DNA of 64,000 nucleotides from Solidesulfovibrio magneticus RS-1 (GTDB lineage: Bacteria > Desulfobacterota > Desulfovibrionia > Desulfovibrionales > Desulfovibrionaceae), in the NCBI RefSeq assembly GCF_000010665.1, contig NC_012796.1, forward strand, positions 1,178,001-1,242,000, given 5' to 3'. This document shows, in pieces, positions 53,902 through 63,830 of this stretch. Under the pieces are notes generated by a model. The model had not been told where the DNA came from. It saw nothing but the letters and a program-made list of their open reading frames with translations, and ran no database searches. Made by a program: the position numbers and the translations under genes. Numbering within the stretch: position 1 is the first letter of the stretch; every line of letters begins with the position of its first letter.

Positions 53902-54993
53902 ATGCTCACCTTTGCCCACTCGACCTACTTTCACGATCTGCTGGAAAGTTTTTCGGCCGGCGTGGTCATCTGCAACATTCGGGGGCTGGTCTACGCCGCC
54001 AACGAGGCCGCCTGCCGGCTGCTCGGGGTCAGCCGCCGGGAACTGGCTGATCCGGCCGCATCGGCCGCCCTGGTGGCCCGGGCCGACGCCCCCCGCCGCC
54101 TGGCCCGGTTCCTGGCCGCGCCCATCAAACACGGCCAAAAGCCCGAGCCCTTGGCCATCGCCTACGCCCATCCCGACGGCCAGTTGCGGCGCTATCGCCT
54201 GTCGGGGTCGCTGCTGCTGGAAAACGAAAAAATCTTCGGCATCCTCATCGAGATCACCGACGTCACCGAGATCTACCGCCTCCACGAACGCGACCGCGAC
54301 CGGCTCCTGGGCGTCCAGGCCGCCCAGAAGGAGCGCATCGAGGGGCTTGTCCGGTTTTCCCTGGCCGTGGCCCACCAGATCCGCAATCCGCTCATGGTCA
54401 TCGGCGGTTTCACGGGCCGGCTGTTGCGGGGGAAAGGGGAGGGCGATCCCGAGGCCGAGGTCCTGTCCATGATCCTGGACGGGGCCAGGCGGCTGGAGGC
54501 CGTGGTGCGGGCGGTATCGGACTACGCCCGGCGGGAGAATCCGGCCATGGCCCCCTGTGATCTGGCCGAGTTGGCCGACCGGGCCTTTGCCGAAGCCCTC
54601 GCGGCCACGGGCGGGGCGGGCCGGCTGGAAACGGCGGGTCTGGACGGCCCGAAAGGGAACGTGCGGGCCGACGCGGCCATGCTGATCGCCATCCTGGCGG
54701 CGCTATGCGCCAACGCCCTGGAAGCCGCCCCACAAGGCGGGGCGCGGGTGGCCCTGGCTTGCGCCCACCAGGACGAGGGCGTGACGCTAACGGTTGCCGA
54801 CAACGGCCCCGGGCCGGCCGACCACGTCCTGCCCTATGCTTTTGACCCCTTTTTTACCACCAAGGCCGTGGGCGTGGGCATGGGGTTGACCATAGCCCGG
54901 CGGCGGGCCGAGGAAATGGGCGGCGCGCTCACCTTGGAACGCGGCCCGGACGGCGGCGGGCTGGCCCGCCTGACGCTCCCCGGCCGGAAATGA
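53902..54993 (+). CDS. PAS sensor histidine kinase, cytoplasmic
   Basis: A 363-residue kinase without membrane segments. One PAS domain (residues ~10-130, LESFSAGVVICNIRGLVYAA), HisKA (LVRFSLAVAHQIRNPLMVIG, His-Gln in place of His-Glu) and an ATPase domain (AALCANALEAAPQGG, ADNGPGPADHV, GVGMGLTIARRRAEEMGG). No partner regulator is adjacent, so it is an orphan kinase. The start at 53902 lacks a clear ribosome site; an upstream in-frame start is possible. Confidence 0.85.
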   Translation: MLTFAHSTYFHDLLESFSAGVVICNIRGLVYAANEAACRLLGVSRRELADPAASAALVARADAPRRLARFLAAPIKHGQKPEPLAIAYAHPDGQLRRYRLSGSLLLENEKIFGILIEITDVTEIYRLHERDRDRLLGVQAAQKERIEGLVRFSLAVAHQIRNPLMVIGGFTGRLLRGKGEGDPEAEVLSMILDGARRLEAVVRAVSDYARRENPAMAPCDLAELADRAFAEALAATGGAGRLETAGLDGPKGNVRADAAMLIAILAALCANALEAAPQGGARVALACAHQDEGVTLTVADNGPGPADHVLPYAFDPFFTTKAVGVGMGLTIARRRAEEMGGALTLERGPDGGGLARLTLPGRK

Positions 54994-55013
54994 AGCGGCC
55001 GGCAAACGCCGGC

Positions 55014-55409
55014 CTATTCTTCGAGAAACGCGGACTCGGCCCGGCCGCCCTGCATGTAGGGCCGCCCCATGTCTTCGAGCAGCGACTTGCAGTGGACGCA
55101 CAGGGTGGCCGTGGGCTGGACGCGCAGCCGGGCCAGGCCGATCTCCTCGCCGCACTCCTGGCAGATGCCGTATTCCCCGTCCTTGACCCGGGCCAGGGCC
55201 TCGTGGATTTCACTGATGAGCTGGCGGTCGCGCTCGCCCATAATCAGCGCCATGTGGCGGTCGGACTCGGCCGCCGCCCGGTCCACGGCGTCGGGGCAGG
55301 CCGTTTCTTCCCGGGCCATGAGTCCCAGGGAGTCCCGGGACTTGCCTTTGAGGGTTTCCAGCATGTCGCGCAGCACTTCACTGATCCGGTCCACGTCGAG
55401 ATGTCCCAT
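55014..55409 (-). CDS. dksA: DksA/TraR-family zinc-finger regulator
   Basis: A 131-residue protein with a coiled-coil N-terminal half (acidic tip in ACPDAVDRAAAESDR) and a four-Cys zinc finger: Cys83, Cys86, Cys104 and Cys107 (CX2C-X17-CX2C). DksA binds the secondary channel of RNA polymerase and works with ppGpp. Length and spacing fit true DksA rather than the shorter TraR. Start 55409 follows GGAG. The gene is monocistronic. Confidence 0.88.
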   Translation of the reverse strand: MGHLDVDRISEVLRDMLETLKGKSRDSLGLMAREETACPDAVDRAAAESDRHMALIMGERDRQLISEIHEALARVKDGEYGICQECGEEIGLARLRVQPTATLCVHCKSLLEDMGRPYMQGGRAESAFLEE

Positions 55410-55622
55410 GGCGTCGCTCCGTTGGCGTCGGTTGGTGGAGTTTCCCGGGACGCTCCCGGGAACCGCATGGTCGCCTTTTGCCCGGGACATTTGAAAGGGG
55501 CGTGTCGGTCGTGTGGAGACTCGGTGACGCCGGCGGCCGTCCAGCCGGCCGGCCGGCAAAATCTGCCGCCAGCCAAAAGAGACTTCATGTGGGATATTAG
55601 TGTGTTGCGAGAATAAACCGGA

Positions 55623-55638
55623 TGGCAGGGGAATTGCT
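55623..55638 (+). promoter_or_regulatory. Sigma-54 promoter
   Basis: TGGCAGG-GGAA-TTGCT: the invariant GG and GC are both present with the exact 10-base spacing, and only one base departs from the TGGCACG-N4-TTGCW consensus. It lies 67 bp upstream of the start of the Ala/Ser/Thr-rich protein gene, on the same strand. Confidence 0.75.
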
Positions 55639-55704
55639 CAATGAAGGGCCAAAGGGTCCTCTCCCGGTGGAGAAGGGCCGAACTTGCCGCCCGGAGGCTT
55701 CCCC

Positions 55705-56418
55705 ATGGCCACATCAGCCGCCACCAACGACGTCGTCAATTGGGCCTATCAGTACAGCCTGGCCAGCGCCAAGCTGAGCTCCGCCCAAGCCAATGCGAGC
55801 TCTTCGGCCACGCGCAGCAAGGACATTGCCGAAGCCCAGGCAAGTTTCAACGCCACCATGAAGAGCTTGGTGCCGTCCGAAGTCCAGTCGAGCGTACAGT
55901 TCCAGTATTTCGACGCCTATACAAACTATAATACGGCCCTGGCCGGGGCGACCACGGAAACGGAACGTCAGGAGGCCCTGGACTCCCTCTACAGCGAACT
56001 GTCCGGGTTGACCTTGCCCACGGCCACCTCGACCACCCTCGACAGTCTGGCCTCAGACACCCTGGCCGCACAGAAGACCAATATTTCCAATGCCGCCGCC
56101 AGCATCAAGTCCATGCTGGCCAGCGCCGCCAAGATGGCCTCCAACGCCTCGGCCGCCTGGATGTCGGCCATCACCAGCGGAGCCAACGCCCTCAATGCTC
56201 AGGCGGCCAGTCTCACCGATTCCATGAAGACCCTCATGACGTCGCTTGGGCTGGACACCTCGGGCGTCACCGCGCCCACGGTTTCGACCACGCCGACGTC
56301 GGCCTTTGCCGCCGGATCGGCCACGGCCGCGGCCAACGGCACGCCGGGAAGCATCCTCAACTCGGCGCTTATCGGGTATCTCGTGGCCAGCCAGGCCACG
56401 ACCACCGACAGTTCCTGA
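55705..56418 (+). CDS. Ala/Ser/Thr-rich protein of unknown function
   Basis: A 237-residue protein dominated by Ala, Ser and Thr, mostly helical, without Cys, signal peptide or classical membrane helix. Segments such as TNISNAAASIKSMLASAAKM look amphipathic, and the tail ILNSALIGYLVASQATTTDS is mildly hydrophobic. The composition recalls secreted or filament-type proteins but I recognise no family. GGAGG precedes ATG 55705. A good sigma-54 promoter upstream indicates regulated expression by an enhancer-binding protein. Confidence 0.7.
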   Translation: MATSAATNDVVNWAYQYSLASAKLSSAQANASSSATRSKDIAEAQASFNATMKSLVPSEVQSSVQFQYFDAYTNYNTALAGATTETERQEALDSLYSELSGLTLPTATSTTLDSLASDTLAAQKTNISNAAASIKSMLASAAKMASNASAAWMSAITSGANALNAQAASLTDSMKTLMTSLGLDTSGVTAPTVSTTPTSAFAAGSATAAANGTPGSILNSALIGYLVASQATTTDSS

Positions 56419-56529
56419 TGCGCCCGGGGCCGGGGCGGCCCCGCACCGCTTGGGGCTTTACATTCGGGTCGGACTTCTGAATGATGCAGGGCGCAGCAGT
56501 CTCACCGTCCCATCGTCAGGAGTCGTCCC

Positions 56530-57684
56530 ATGGCCGATGCCAAAGACCCCACCTGCTTCGCGCCGTCCGAACGGGCCTGCCCGGAAGACATCGACCGACA
56601 GTTCGCGGTGCTGTCCCAGCACGCCATCCCCTTGGTCTTAAACGCCATGCCCATCATCGCCATGGTGCTCAACCGGCATCGCCAGGTGGTGCATGGCAAT
56701 CGCAAGTTCGCCGACGTGCTGGGCATCGCCGACATCCGGGAGGCCCTGGGCAAGCGGCCGGGCGAGGCCTTTCGTTGCGTCCACGCCGACGAGCATCCGG
56801 GCGGCTGCGGCACCAGCGAGTTTTGCGCCCACTGCGGCGCGGTGCGCTCCATACTGCTTGGCCTTGCCGGTACGGACAATGTCCAGGAGTGCGCCATCAA
56901 CCGCGACACCGGCTCGGGCATCGAGGCGCTGGACCTGCGCGTTTCCTCGGCCTCGGTCCATCTCGACGCCGAACCCTACCTCATCTTTTCCATCAACGAC
57001 GTGAGCCACGAAAAGCGCCGCCGCACCCTGGAGCGCCTGTTTTTTCACGACATGCTCAACACCGTGGGCGGCGTCCAAGGGCTTTTGGAGTTTTTGGCCG
57101 AGGAAGTCCCGGAGGAATTGCAGGCCGACGCCAGGCTGATCCACCGGGCCGTGTCCCAGCTCACCGACGAGATCATCTATCAAAAGCAGCTGCTGGCCGC
57201 CGAGACCAACGAACTGGAGACCAATTGCACGCCGCTTCGCAGCGACGACATTCTCGACGTGGTGGCGGCCACCTTCCAGGGCGGCGAGCAGGCCCGGGAC
57301 CGGCGCATCGTGGTGGAAAACGTCTGTTCCGAGGTGGTGTTCCATTCCGACCCGGTGCTGTTGCGGCGGGTGGTCGGCAACATGGTGAAAAACGCCCTGG
57401 AGGCCACGCCGGCCGGCGGCGAGATCCGCCTGGGCAGCCGCGCCCTGGCCGACGCCGTGGAATTTTCCGTGCAAAACGCCGGGGTCATTCCCCGCAGCGT
57501 GCAAATGCGGATTTTCAGCCGGTCGTTTTCCACCAAGGGCGTTGGCCGGGGCCTTGGCACCTATTCCATCAAGCTCTTGACCGAGCGCTACCTGGGCGGC
57601 CGGGCGGATTTCGTCTCCAACCGCGAGGTCGGCACGATCTTTAGGGTGCGCCTGCCCCTGACCCTGCCGGCTGACCTGGCGTAA
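56530..57684 (+). CDS. PAS-type sensor histidine kinase with a Cys cluster
   Basis: A 384-residue soluble kinase. The PAS domain (residues ~35-150) carries four Cys and several His in the segment from FRCVHADEHPGGCGTSEFC to HCGAV, suited to binding a metal or sensing redox. The HisKA-like box is LERLFFHDMLNTVGGVQGLL, and the ATPase domain has VVGNMVKNALEATPAGG and GRGLGTYSIKLL. The usual HE motif after the phospho-His is HD. No partner regulator is adjacent. It is the last gene before the IS element. Confidence 0.82.
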   Translation: MADAKDPTCFAPSERACPEDIDRQFAVLSQHAIPLVLNAMPIIAMVLNRHRQVVHGNRKFADVLGIADIREALGKRPGEAFRCVHADEHPGGCGTSEFCAHCGAVRSILLGLAGTDNVQECAINRDTGSGIEALDLRVSSASVHLDAEPYLIFSINDVSHEKRRRTLERLFFHDMLNTVGGVQGLLEFLAEEVPEELQADARLIHRAVSQLTDEIIYQKQLLAAETNELETNCTPLRSDDILDVVAATFQGGEQARDRRIVVENVCSEVVFHSDPVLLRRVVGNMVKNALEATPAGGEIRLGSRALADAVEFSVQNAGVIPRSVQMRIFSRSFSTKGVGRGLGTYSIKLLTERYLGGRADFVSNREVGTIFRVRLPLTLPADLA

Positions 57685-57697
57685 GCCTCCCCCTTCA

Positions 57698-57732
57698 GGG
57701 GGTCCGGGGGGATTATCCCCCCGGCCGCCGGA
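57698..57732. repeat. Dispersed palindromic repeat, copy 3, next to the IS element
   Basis: GGGGTCCGGGGGGATTATCC then CCCCGGCCGCCGGA, one base different from copy 1. The homology with copy 1 stops at 57732 and seems to resume at 58889 (GGCATTCCTCC against GGCATCCTCC), which would place an insertion inside the repeat. Confidence 0.75.
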
Positions 57733-57767
57733 GCAACGGTGTTCTGAGTCAACCGATAATCAGGGAT

Positions 57768-58888
<1,121 letters not shown>

Positions 58889-58921
58889 GGCATTCCTCCT
58901 GATTTGCTCATCGTTTACCCC

Positions 58922-59692
58922 TCACCGCGCCGCCACGGCCACGTCCACCCGCACCGCGCCGGCTCGGCGCAGGGCCTGGGCGGCGGTTTCCACCGTGGCT
59001 CCGGTGGTCATGACGTCGTCGATGAGCAGCACGCGGCGTCCGGCCACCTGGGCCGGGTCGGCGGCGAAAGCGCCGGTCAGGTTGGTGCGCCGCTCCCGGC
59101 CCGGCAGCGAGCTTTGGGGCACGGTGTCGCGCAGGCGGACCAGGGCCTGGGGAGCCAGCGGCGCGCCGATTTCCCGGCCAAGCAGCCGGGCCAGTTCCAG
59201 GCTTTGGTTGAAGCCGCGCCAGGCCAGGCGACGGGGATGCAGGGGCGTGGGCACGAGGAGGTCGGGCGTCGCGTCCGGGCTGCCTGGACCATTGCTGGCG
59301 GCGGCCCGCCGCCAGGCGGCGGCCAGGAAGCCGGCCAGCAGCCGGCCCTGGCCCAGGCGGCCGTGGAATTTGAACCCCAGCACGAGTTCGCGCAGCAGGC
59401 CCTCGTAGCGGCCGTGGAAGGCAAATCCGTCCCAGGGCCGGCTGCCTTGCCGGCAGTCCAGGCACAGTCCGGGCGTGGCGGCAGCGTCCTGGCCCATGGC
59501 CCCGCAGCGCGGGCAAAATCCGCCCAGGCGCGGGGCCAGACGGTCCCGGCAGGCCGGACACAGGGGCAGGGCGACGTGGGCGGGCAACAGCCCCTGGCAG
59601 GCCTGGCAGCGGTCGCAGGCGGCCAGGAGCCGCCGGCCGAGGCGACGCAGCAGGGCGGTCAGGCCGGGCATCGGGCCGGTCCCGTCGGTCAC
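58922..59692 (-). CDS. comF: ComF-family phosphoribosyltransferase-like protein
   Basis: A 256-residue protein. A double zinc finger leads (CDRCQACQG, CPACRDRL, CPRCGAM, CLDC), and a phosphoribosyltransferase domain ends it, with the PRPP loop VLLIDDVMTTGATVE and RGFNQSLELARLLGRE. ComF-like proteins assist DNA uptake or repair with unknown chemistry. A GTG at 59692 overlaps the preceding stop (GTGA); an ATG at 59671 is an alternative. Confidence 0.85.
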   Translation of the reverse strand: MTDGTGPMPGLTALLRRLGRRLLAACDRCQACQGLLPAHVALPLCPACRDRLAPRLGGFCPRCGAMGQDAAATPGLCLDCRQGSRPWDGFAFHGRYEGLLRELVLGFKFHGRLGQGRLLAGFLAAAWRRAAASNGPGSPDATPDLLVPTPLHPRRLAWRGFNQSLELARLLGREIGAPLAPQALVRLRDTVPQSSLPGRERRTNLTGAFAADPAQVAGRRVLLIDDVMTTGATVETAAQALRRAGAVRVDVAVAAR

Positions 59693-60291
59693 GGCTGGTC
59701 GCCGAGGAAAACAGCCGCCGCTTCGCCGGCGGCCTCGATGGCGGCCAGGGCCTGGGCGTCGCCGGCCAGGTCGTCCGGGGCGTCCAGCCCCCGCAGCAGG
59801 GTGGCCGGGCCGGGCAGAAAGCCGAAGGGCCACAGGAAGTATTTGAGCGTGATGAGCGCGCCTTCAAAGAGCCGCTCACCGCGCGGCCGGCCGGCCACCA
59901 GCAGGGGATAGGCCAGCCGGTCCGGGGTTTCGCCCGCGCCCTGGGCCTGTCGGACCTCGTAGCGGCGCTGGGCCCGGTCGATGAAGGCCTTGAAAAGCGC
60001 TGGCACATGGTAAAAGTAGATGGGCGCGGCAAAGGCGGCTACGGGCGCGGCGTCCAGGGCGGCGAACAGCTCGGCGGCGGCGTCGCCGGGCCGGTCCAGA
60101 ACGCAACGATGGGCCGGTCCGGCGCAGGCCCCGCAGCCCCGGCAGGGCGCGAAGCTGTGGTCGCGCAGGGCGATGAGCCGGGGCGCGTGCCCGGCCCGGG
60201 CCAGACCGGCGGCAAAGGCCCGGCCGGCGGCGTCGGAATTGCCGCCGGCCCGGGGACCGCACAGAAAAACGACCGGTGGTCCGGCCGTCAC
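59689..60291 (-). CDS. Iron-sulfur flavoprotein-like NAD(P)H:FMN reductase family protein
   Basis: A 200-residue flavodoxin-fold protein: FLCGPRAGGNSDAAGRA as the FMN phosphate loop and FAAPIYFYHVPALFKAFIDR as the FMN ring segment. CRGCGACAGPAHRC (CX2CX2CX6C) is the compact Cys motif that binds a [4Fe-4S] cluster in Isf proteins, so electron transfer is likely. ATG overlaps the MBL gene stop and its stop overlaps comF, giving a tight three-gene operon. Confidence 0.82.
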   Translation of the reverse strand: MTAGPPVVFLCGPRAGGNSDAAGRAFAAGLARAGHAPRLIALRDHSFAPCRGCGACAGPAHRCVLDRPGDAAAELFAALDAAPVAAFAAPIYFYHVPALFKAFIDRAQRRYEVRQAQGAGETPDRLAYPLLVAGRPRGERLFEGALITLKYFLWPFGFLPGPATLLRGLDAPDDLAGDAQALAAIEAAGEAAAVFLGDQP

Positions 60292-60914
60292 CGGGCGAAC
60301 TCCGAGAAAAACGGGTTGTGGCGCTTCTCGTCGCCCACCGTGGTGGCCGGGCCGTGGCCGGGATAGACCAGGGTCTTTTCGGGCAGGGGGAAGATCTCGG
60401 TGACCACGGACTTGATGAGCACGTCGTAGTCGCCGCCGGCAAAGTCGGTGCGACCAATGGAGCGGTAAAAGAGCAGATCGCCGACGAAGACCGCCCCGGC
60501 CCCCGGGAAATAAAACGACCGGCTGCCCGGGGAATGGCCCGGGGTGGCCAACACCCGGCAGGGCTCCCCGGCGATGGTCGCCTCGCCGGGCGCAACCGGC
60601 GCCCAGTCGAAGCCGTCGACCATGGGCAGGCCCATAAGCCCGCCCCGGCCAAGTTCGGTTTCCATGAGCATGGCGTCCTCGGCCCCGGCCCAGACCTTGG
60701 CTCCGGTGGCCTTGGCCAGGGCGGCCACGCCGTAGAGGTGGTCGCAGTGCAGGTGGGTGAGGCAGATGGCTTCGAGGGTCAGCCCGCGTTTGTCGATCTG
60801 GTCGAGGACGACGCCGGGATTGCCGCCCGGGTCCACGGCCAGGGCGGCTGTGCCGGCCATGGCCAGATAGCAGTTGGTTTCCAGGGGTCCGAGGGGAAAG
60901 GCGAGTATATCCAT
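60288..60914 (-). CDS. Metallo-beta-lactamase-fold hydrolase (glyoxalase II-like)
   Basis: A 208-residue protein with the MBL motif THLHCDHLYG (HxHxDH), a third His in LATPGHSPGSRSFY, an Asp in VFVGDLLFYRSIGR and the last His in VYPGHGPATTVGDE. This set matches the short glyoxalase II-like group that hydrolyses thioesters with two metal ions. Start 60914 follows GGAGG. It heads the operon with the flavoprotein and comF, which has no obvious metabolic logic. Confidence 0.87.
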   Translation of the reverse strand: MDILAFPLGPLETNCYLAMAGTAALAVDPGGNPGVVLDQIDKRGLTLEAICLTHLHCDHLYGVAALAKATGAKVWAGAEDAMLMETELGRGGLMGLPMVDGFDWAPVAPGEATIAGEPCRVLATPGHSPGSRSFYFPGAGAVFVGDLLFYRSIGRTDFAGGDYDVLIKSVVTEIFPLPEKTLVYPGHGPATTVGDEKRHNPFFSEFAR

Positions 60915-61061
60915 GGGAAGCCTCCGGTGGCGCTTGGCGGGTTTGGCCCGCCCTTGGGGATGCCGCGCCCGGCGGCTGCCGTCAAGGGGCCGGCCGGCCT
61001 TGTTTTCCCTGGCCGGGGGCGCTACAGGTGGCCGGCCTATTTCACCATATGGGAGAACGCC

Positions 61062-63461
61062 ATGGCCGCGCCTGCCTTGACCCAACGAGAGCTTATCGCC
61101 AACGAGCACGCCCTGCGCGACGTGTTCTCCCGGTTTCTGGCCTTCAAGACCCACAGCCTGTATTTTCCCAAGCCCGGCGACGCCCTGGCCGACGCCTTCG
61201 GGCCGGACCTGGGGCTGGCGGCCCATCTGCCCACCGAGCGCAAGGTCATGATCCCCCTGGCCGAGGACGGCCGGCTGCTGGGCGTCTTCGTGGCCCGCGG
61301 GGCCAGCCTTGGCGGACGCCGCGCGCTGCTCTCCCTGCTTCCCCGCATCGCCGCCATGGCCCTAGACCAGTTGCGCCTGCGCCTGGCCGCCGTGGCTGAT
61401 CCTGTCACCGGTTTGGCCACCGGGGAGGCGCTTTTGGCGGCGCTTTCCCGGGAGATCGAGGCCGTGCAGCAGCGCATCCTGCCCGGCGGCGACAGTCTGG
61501 GCGATTTGCCCCTGTCCGCCTGCCGGGGCGGTTTCGGCCTCATCGTGGCTGACCTCGACCGGTTCAGCCGGGTGGCCGGTCGGTTCGGGTTTCTCATGGC
61601 CGAGGACGTGCTGGCCCGGGCCGGGGCGGCCGTGGCCGGGGCCACGCCGGAGGGCGGGCTGGCCGCCCGGCTCCACGACGATCTTTTCGCGGTCTTTTTG
61701 CCGGGCGCTTCGGCCGCGCGCTGCCGGGAGGCGGCCGAGGCCCTGCTGGCCGAGCTCGGGCGCACGCCGTTTCCCATTCCGGCCACGGGCGAATCGCTTT
61801 CGCTGACCGCCAGCGCCGGCTGCGTGAGTTATCCCCAGGACGTGCGCGGCGGCCAGTTCGCGGCCTCGCCGGCCGAGCAGGCCAGGCTGCTTGTCCACAA
61901 AGCCAAAAAGGGCCTGGCCGTGGCCAAGGATCTGGGCCGCGACCAGGCCATGGCCTACAGTCGCATTTTGGCCGAGGGCGGGGTGGTGCTCGAAACCCTG
62001 CCGCTCGCCCGGGCGGCCGTGAGCCTGGGCCGCTGGGTGGACGCCGAGCCGGGCCAGCGGTTTCTCGTCTGGTCGCCGCGCCTGGAGCGCGAGGTGGACG
62101 TGCGCGGGGCCGACGGCGGCCGCCTGAGCGGCCGCAGCCCGGCGGCGGTCAAGGGCGAGATCGTCCTGGCCGAGGTGGTGGAGGACATGGCCTTTGCCGA
62201 GGTGCTCCATCTGGCCGACCCCCATCTGCCCCTGGAACCCGGCGACCGGCTGGCCCTTATTCCCGAGGCCGAGGAGGGCGATGCCGCTGACGCTACCGGC
62301 GCGCCCCGCCGCGATCCGGCCTCGGGCCTGTACCCCTACCGGGATTTTCAGCGCGCCACCGCCCAGGCTCGGGAGAAAAACGCCGTTTTTTCCCAGGTCC
62401 TCATCCAACTGGCCGATCCGCCGGCCAGACGCCGGGCCGGCCGGCCGGCCGAGGCCGACATGGCCGCCGCGGCCGGGCTGTGCCGCCGGGTCTTCGGCCA
62501 CGAGGCCGTGGGCGGGCGCTTCAGCGCTTCCAAACTGGTCTTTTTCGTGCCAGGGATCGACCCCGCCGCCCTGGCCGAACCGGCCGGCCGGCTCCTGGCT
62601 GCCCTGCGGGCCGAGTTGGAGCTCGACGCCGCCGTGGGCGTGGCCGGCCATCCCTGCCTGGACCATGCCCGAAGCGACGTGGCCGAGAACTGCCGCAAGG
62701 CCCTGGACCATGCCCTGTTGTTGCCGACCGGCCCGCGTCTGGCCGTGTTCGACTCCCTGTCGCTCACCGTCAGCGGCGACCGCCATTTCGCCATAGGCGA
62801 CGTCTACGCCGCCATGGAAGAATACAAGCAGGCCTTGCTGGCTGACGAGAAAAACGCCCTGGCCCGCAATTCGCTGGGCATCTGTCTGGCGCGGCTGGGC
62901 CGGTTGCCCCAGGCCCGGGCCGAGTTCGAGCGGGTCATCCGGGGCGAACCCAAAAACGCCATGGCCCTGTATAACCTTGGCTGCGTGCTGATGCGCCAGG
63001 GCGAGGCCGCCGCCGCCCGGGCCGCGTTTCAGAAGTGCCTGCGGGCCGACCCGGCCCATGTGTCGAGTCTGCTGCGTCTGGGCCGCATGGCCGAGGAGAA
63101 CCGGCGTTTTGCCGAGGCCCTCAAATATTACCGCCGGGCCCTGGCCGCCGGCGGTCCGGCCGCCCCGACCCTGCGCCATCTGGCCCGGTTGGCCTTCGCT
63201 CGCGGCCAGCTCGACGAGGCGAGAGAACATCTGCACCAGGCCCTTTTGCGCGATCCCAAGGACGCCTTTGCCCTGCAACTCATGGCCCGGGTCTATCTGA
63301 CCGAGGGCGAGGACCCGGCCATTGCCGAGGCCATGGCCCGGCAGGCCGTGGCCCTGCGGCCGGAGCGCCGGGAATTCTGGGTGGAGCTGTCCCGGGCCCT
63401 GGCCGCCCAGGGCCGCCACGACGAGGCCCGCGCCGCCGCCGCCCGGGCCGAAGGCGTCTGA
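61062..63461 (+). CDS. Tandem degenerate GGDEF domains with C-terminal TPR repeats
   Basis: A 799-residue soluble protein. An N-terminal GAF-like part is followed by a first GGDEF-like fold (GFGLIVADLDRFSRVAGRFG, with RLHDDLFAVFLP where GGDEF should be), a middle domain of unknown type, and a second fold ending GRFSASKLVFFVP. Both signature loops are lost, so neither should make c-di-GMP. About six TPR units fill residues ~585-799 (for example NALARNSLGICLARLGRLPQ). It is likely a scaffold or nucleotide sensor. Start 61062 follows GGGAG. Confidence 0.78.
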   Translation: MAAPALTQRELIANEHALRDVFSRFLAFKTHSLYFPKPGDALADAFGPDLGLAAHLPTERKVMIPLAEDGRLLGVFVARGASLGGRRALLSLLPRIAAMALDQLRLRLAAVADPVTGLATGEALLAALSREIEAVQQRILPGGDSLGDLPLSACRGGFGLIVADLDRFSRVAGRFGFLMAEDVLARAGAAVAGATPEGGLAARLHDDLFAVFLPGASAARCREAAEALLAELGRTPFPIPATGESLSLTASAGCVSYPQDVRGGQFAASPAEQARLLVHKAKKGLAVAKDLGRDQAMAYSRILAEGGVVLETLPLARAAVSLGRWVDAEPGQRFLVWSPRLEREVDVRGADGGRLSGRSPAAVKGEIVLAEVVEDMAFAEVLHLADPHLPLEPGDRLALIPEAEEGDAADATGAPRRDPASGLYPYRDFQRATAQAREKNAVFSQVLIQLADPPARRRAGRPAEADMAAAAGLCRRVFGHEAVGGRFSASKLVFFVPGIDPAALAEPAGRLLAALRAELELDAAVGVAGHPCLDHARSDVAENCRKALDHALLLPTGPRLAVFDSLSLTVSGDRHFAIGDVYAAMEEYKQALLADEKNALARNSLGICLARLGRLPQARAEFERVIRGEPKNAMALYNLGCVLMRQGEAAAARAAFQKCLRADPAHVSSLLRLGRMAEENRRFAEALKYYRRALAAGGPAAPTLRHLARLAFARGQLDEAREHLHQALLRDPKDAFALQLMARVYLTEGEDPAIAEAMARQAVALRPERREFWVELSRALAAQGRHDEARAAAARAEGV

Positions 63462-63830
63462 TTTTGCCGGACATCCGCTTGGGGCGTATCTGCGCGCGGC
63501 GTGACCAGGCTCCGCGTCGCAACGTCACAACGTCGGCCCCTCCGCCAGGCGCACGTACGGCGCAGCATCCTGGCTCCGCCGCGTCCGTTTGCACCTGACC
63601 GGCGTAACCGAAACGCGCCGCCGCGCGCCGCCCCACCTGTGCGCCGCATCCTTGGTCCGGCTCTGCCCGGCGGTCCGGCGCGCCAATGCCCGGCCGCAAA
63701 GCGTCGTGTCTGAGCCGATTTTAGTGGCCTTCTCGCAAAAAAGCCCTTACGGATAGCATCGTGCCGGGACGCCTCCACGTCGTGCCCTGGCTCGCCCCTT
63801 TACCTCGCACTGGGAGATAACAGAACCGGC
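63462..63830. other. Gene-free stretch before the last gene
   Basis: About 370 bp. I see no ribosome-site-supported frame, tRNA or terminator. It may hold the promoter of the gene at 63831. Confidence 0.5.
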
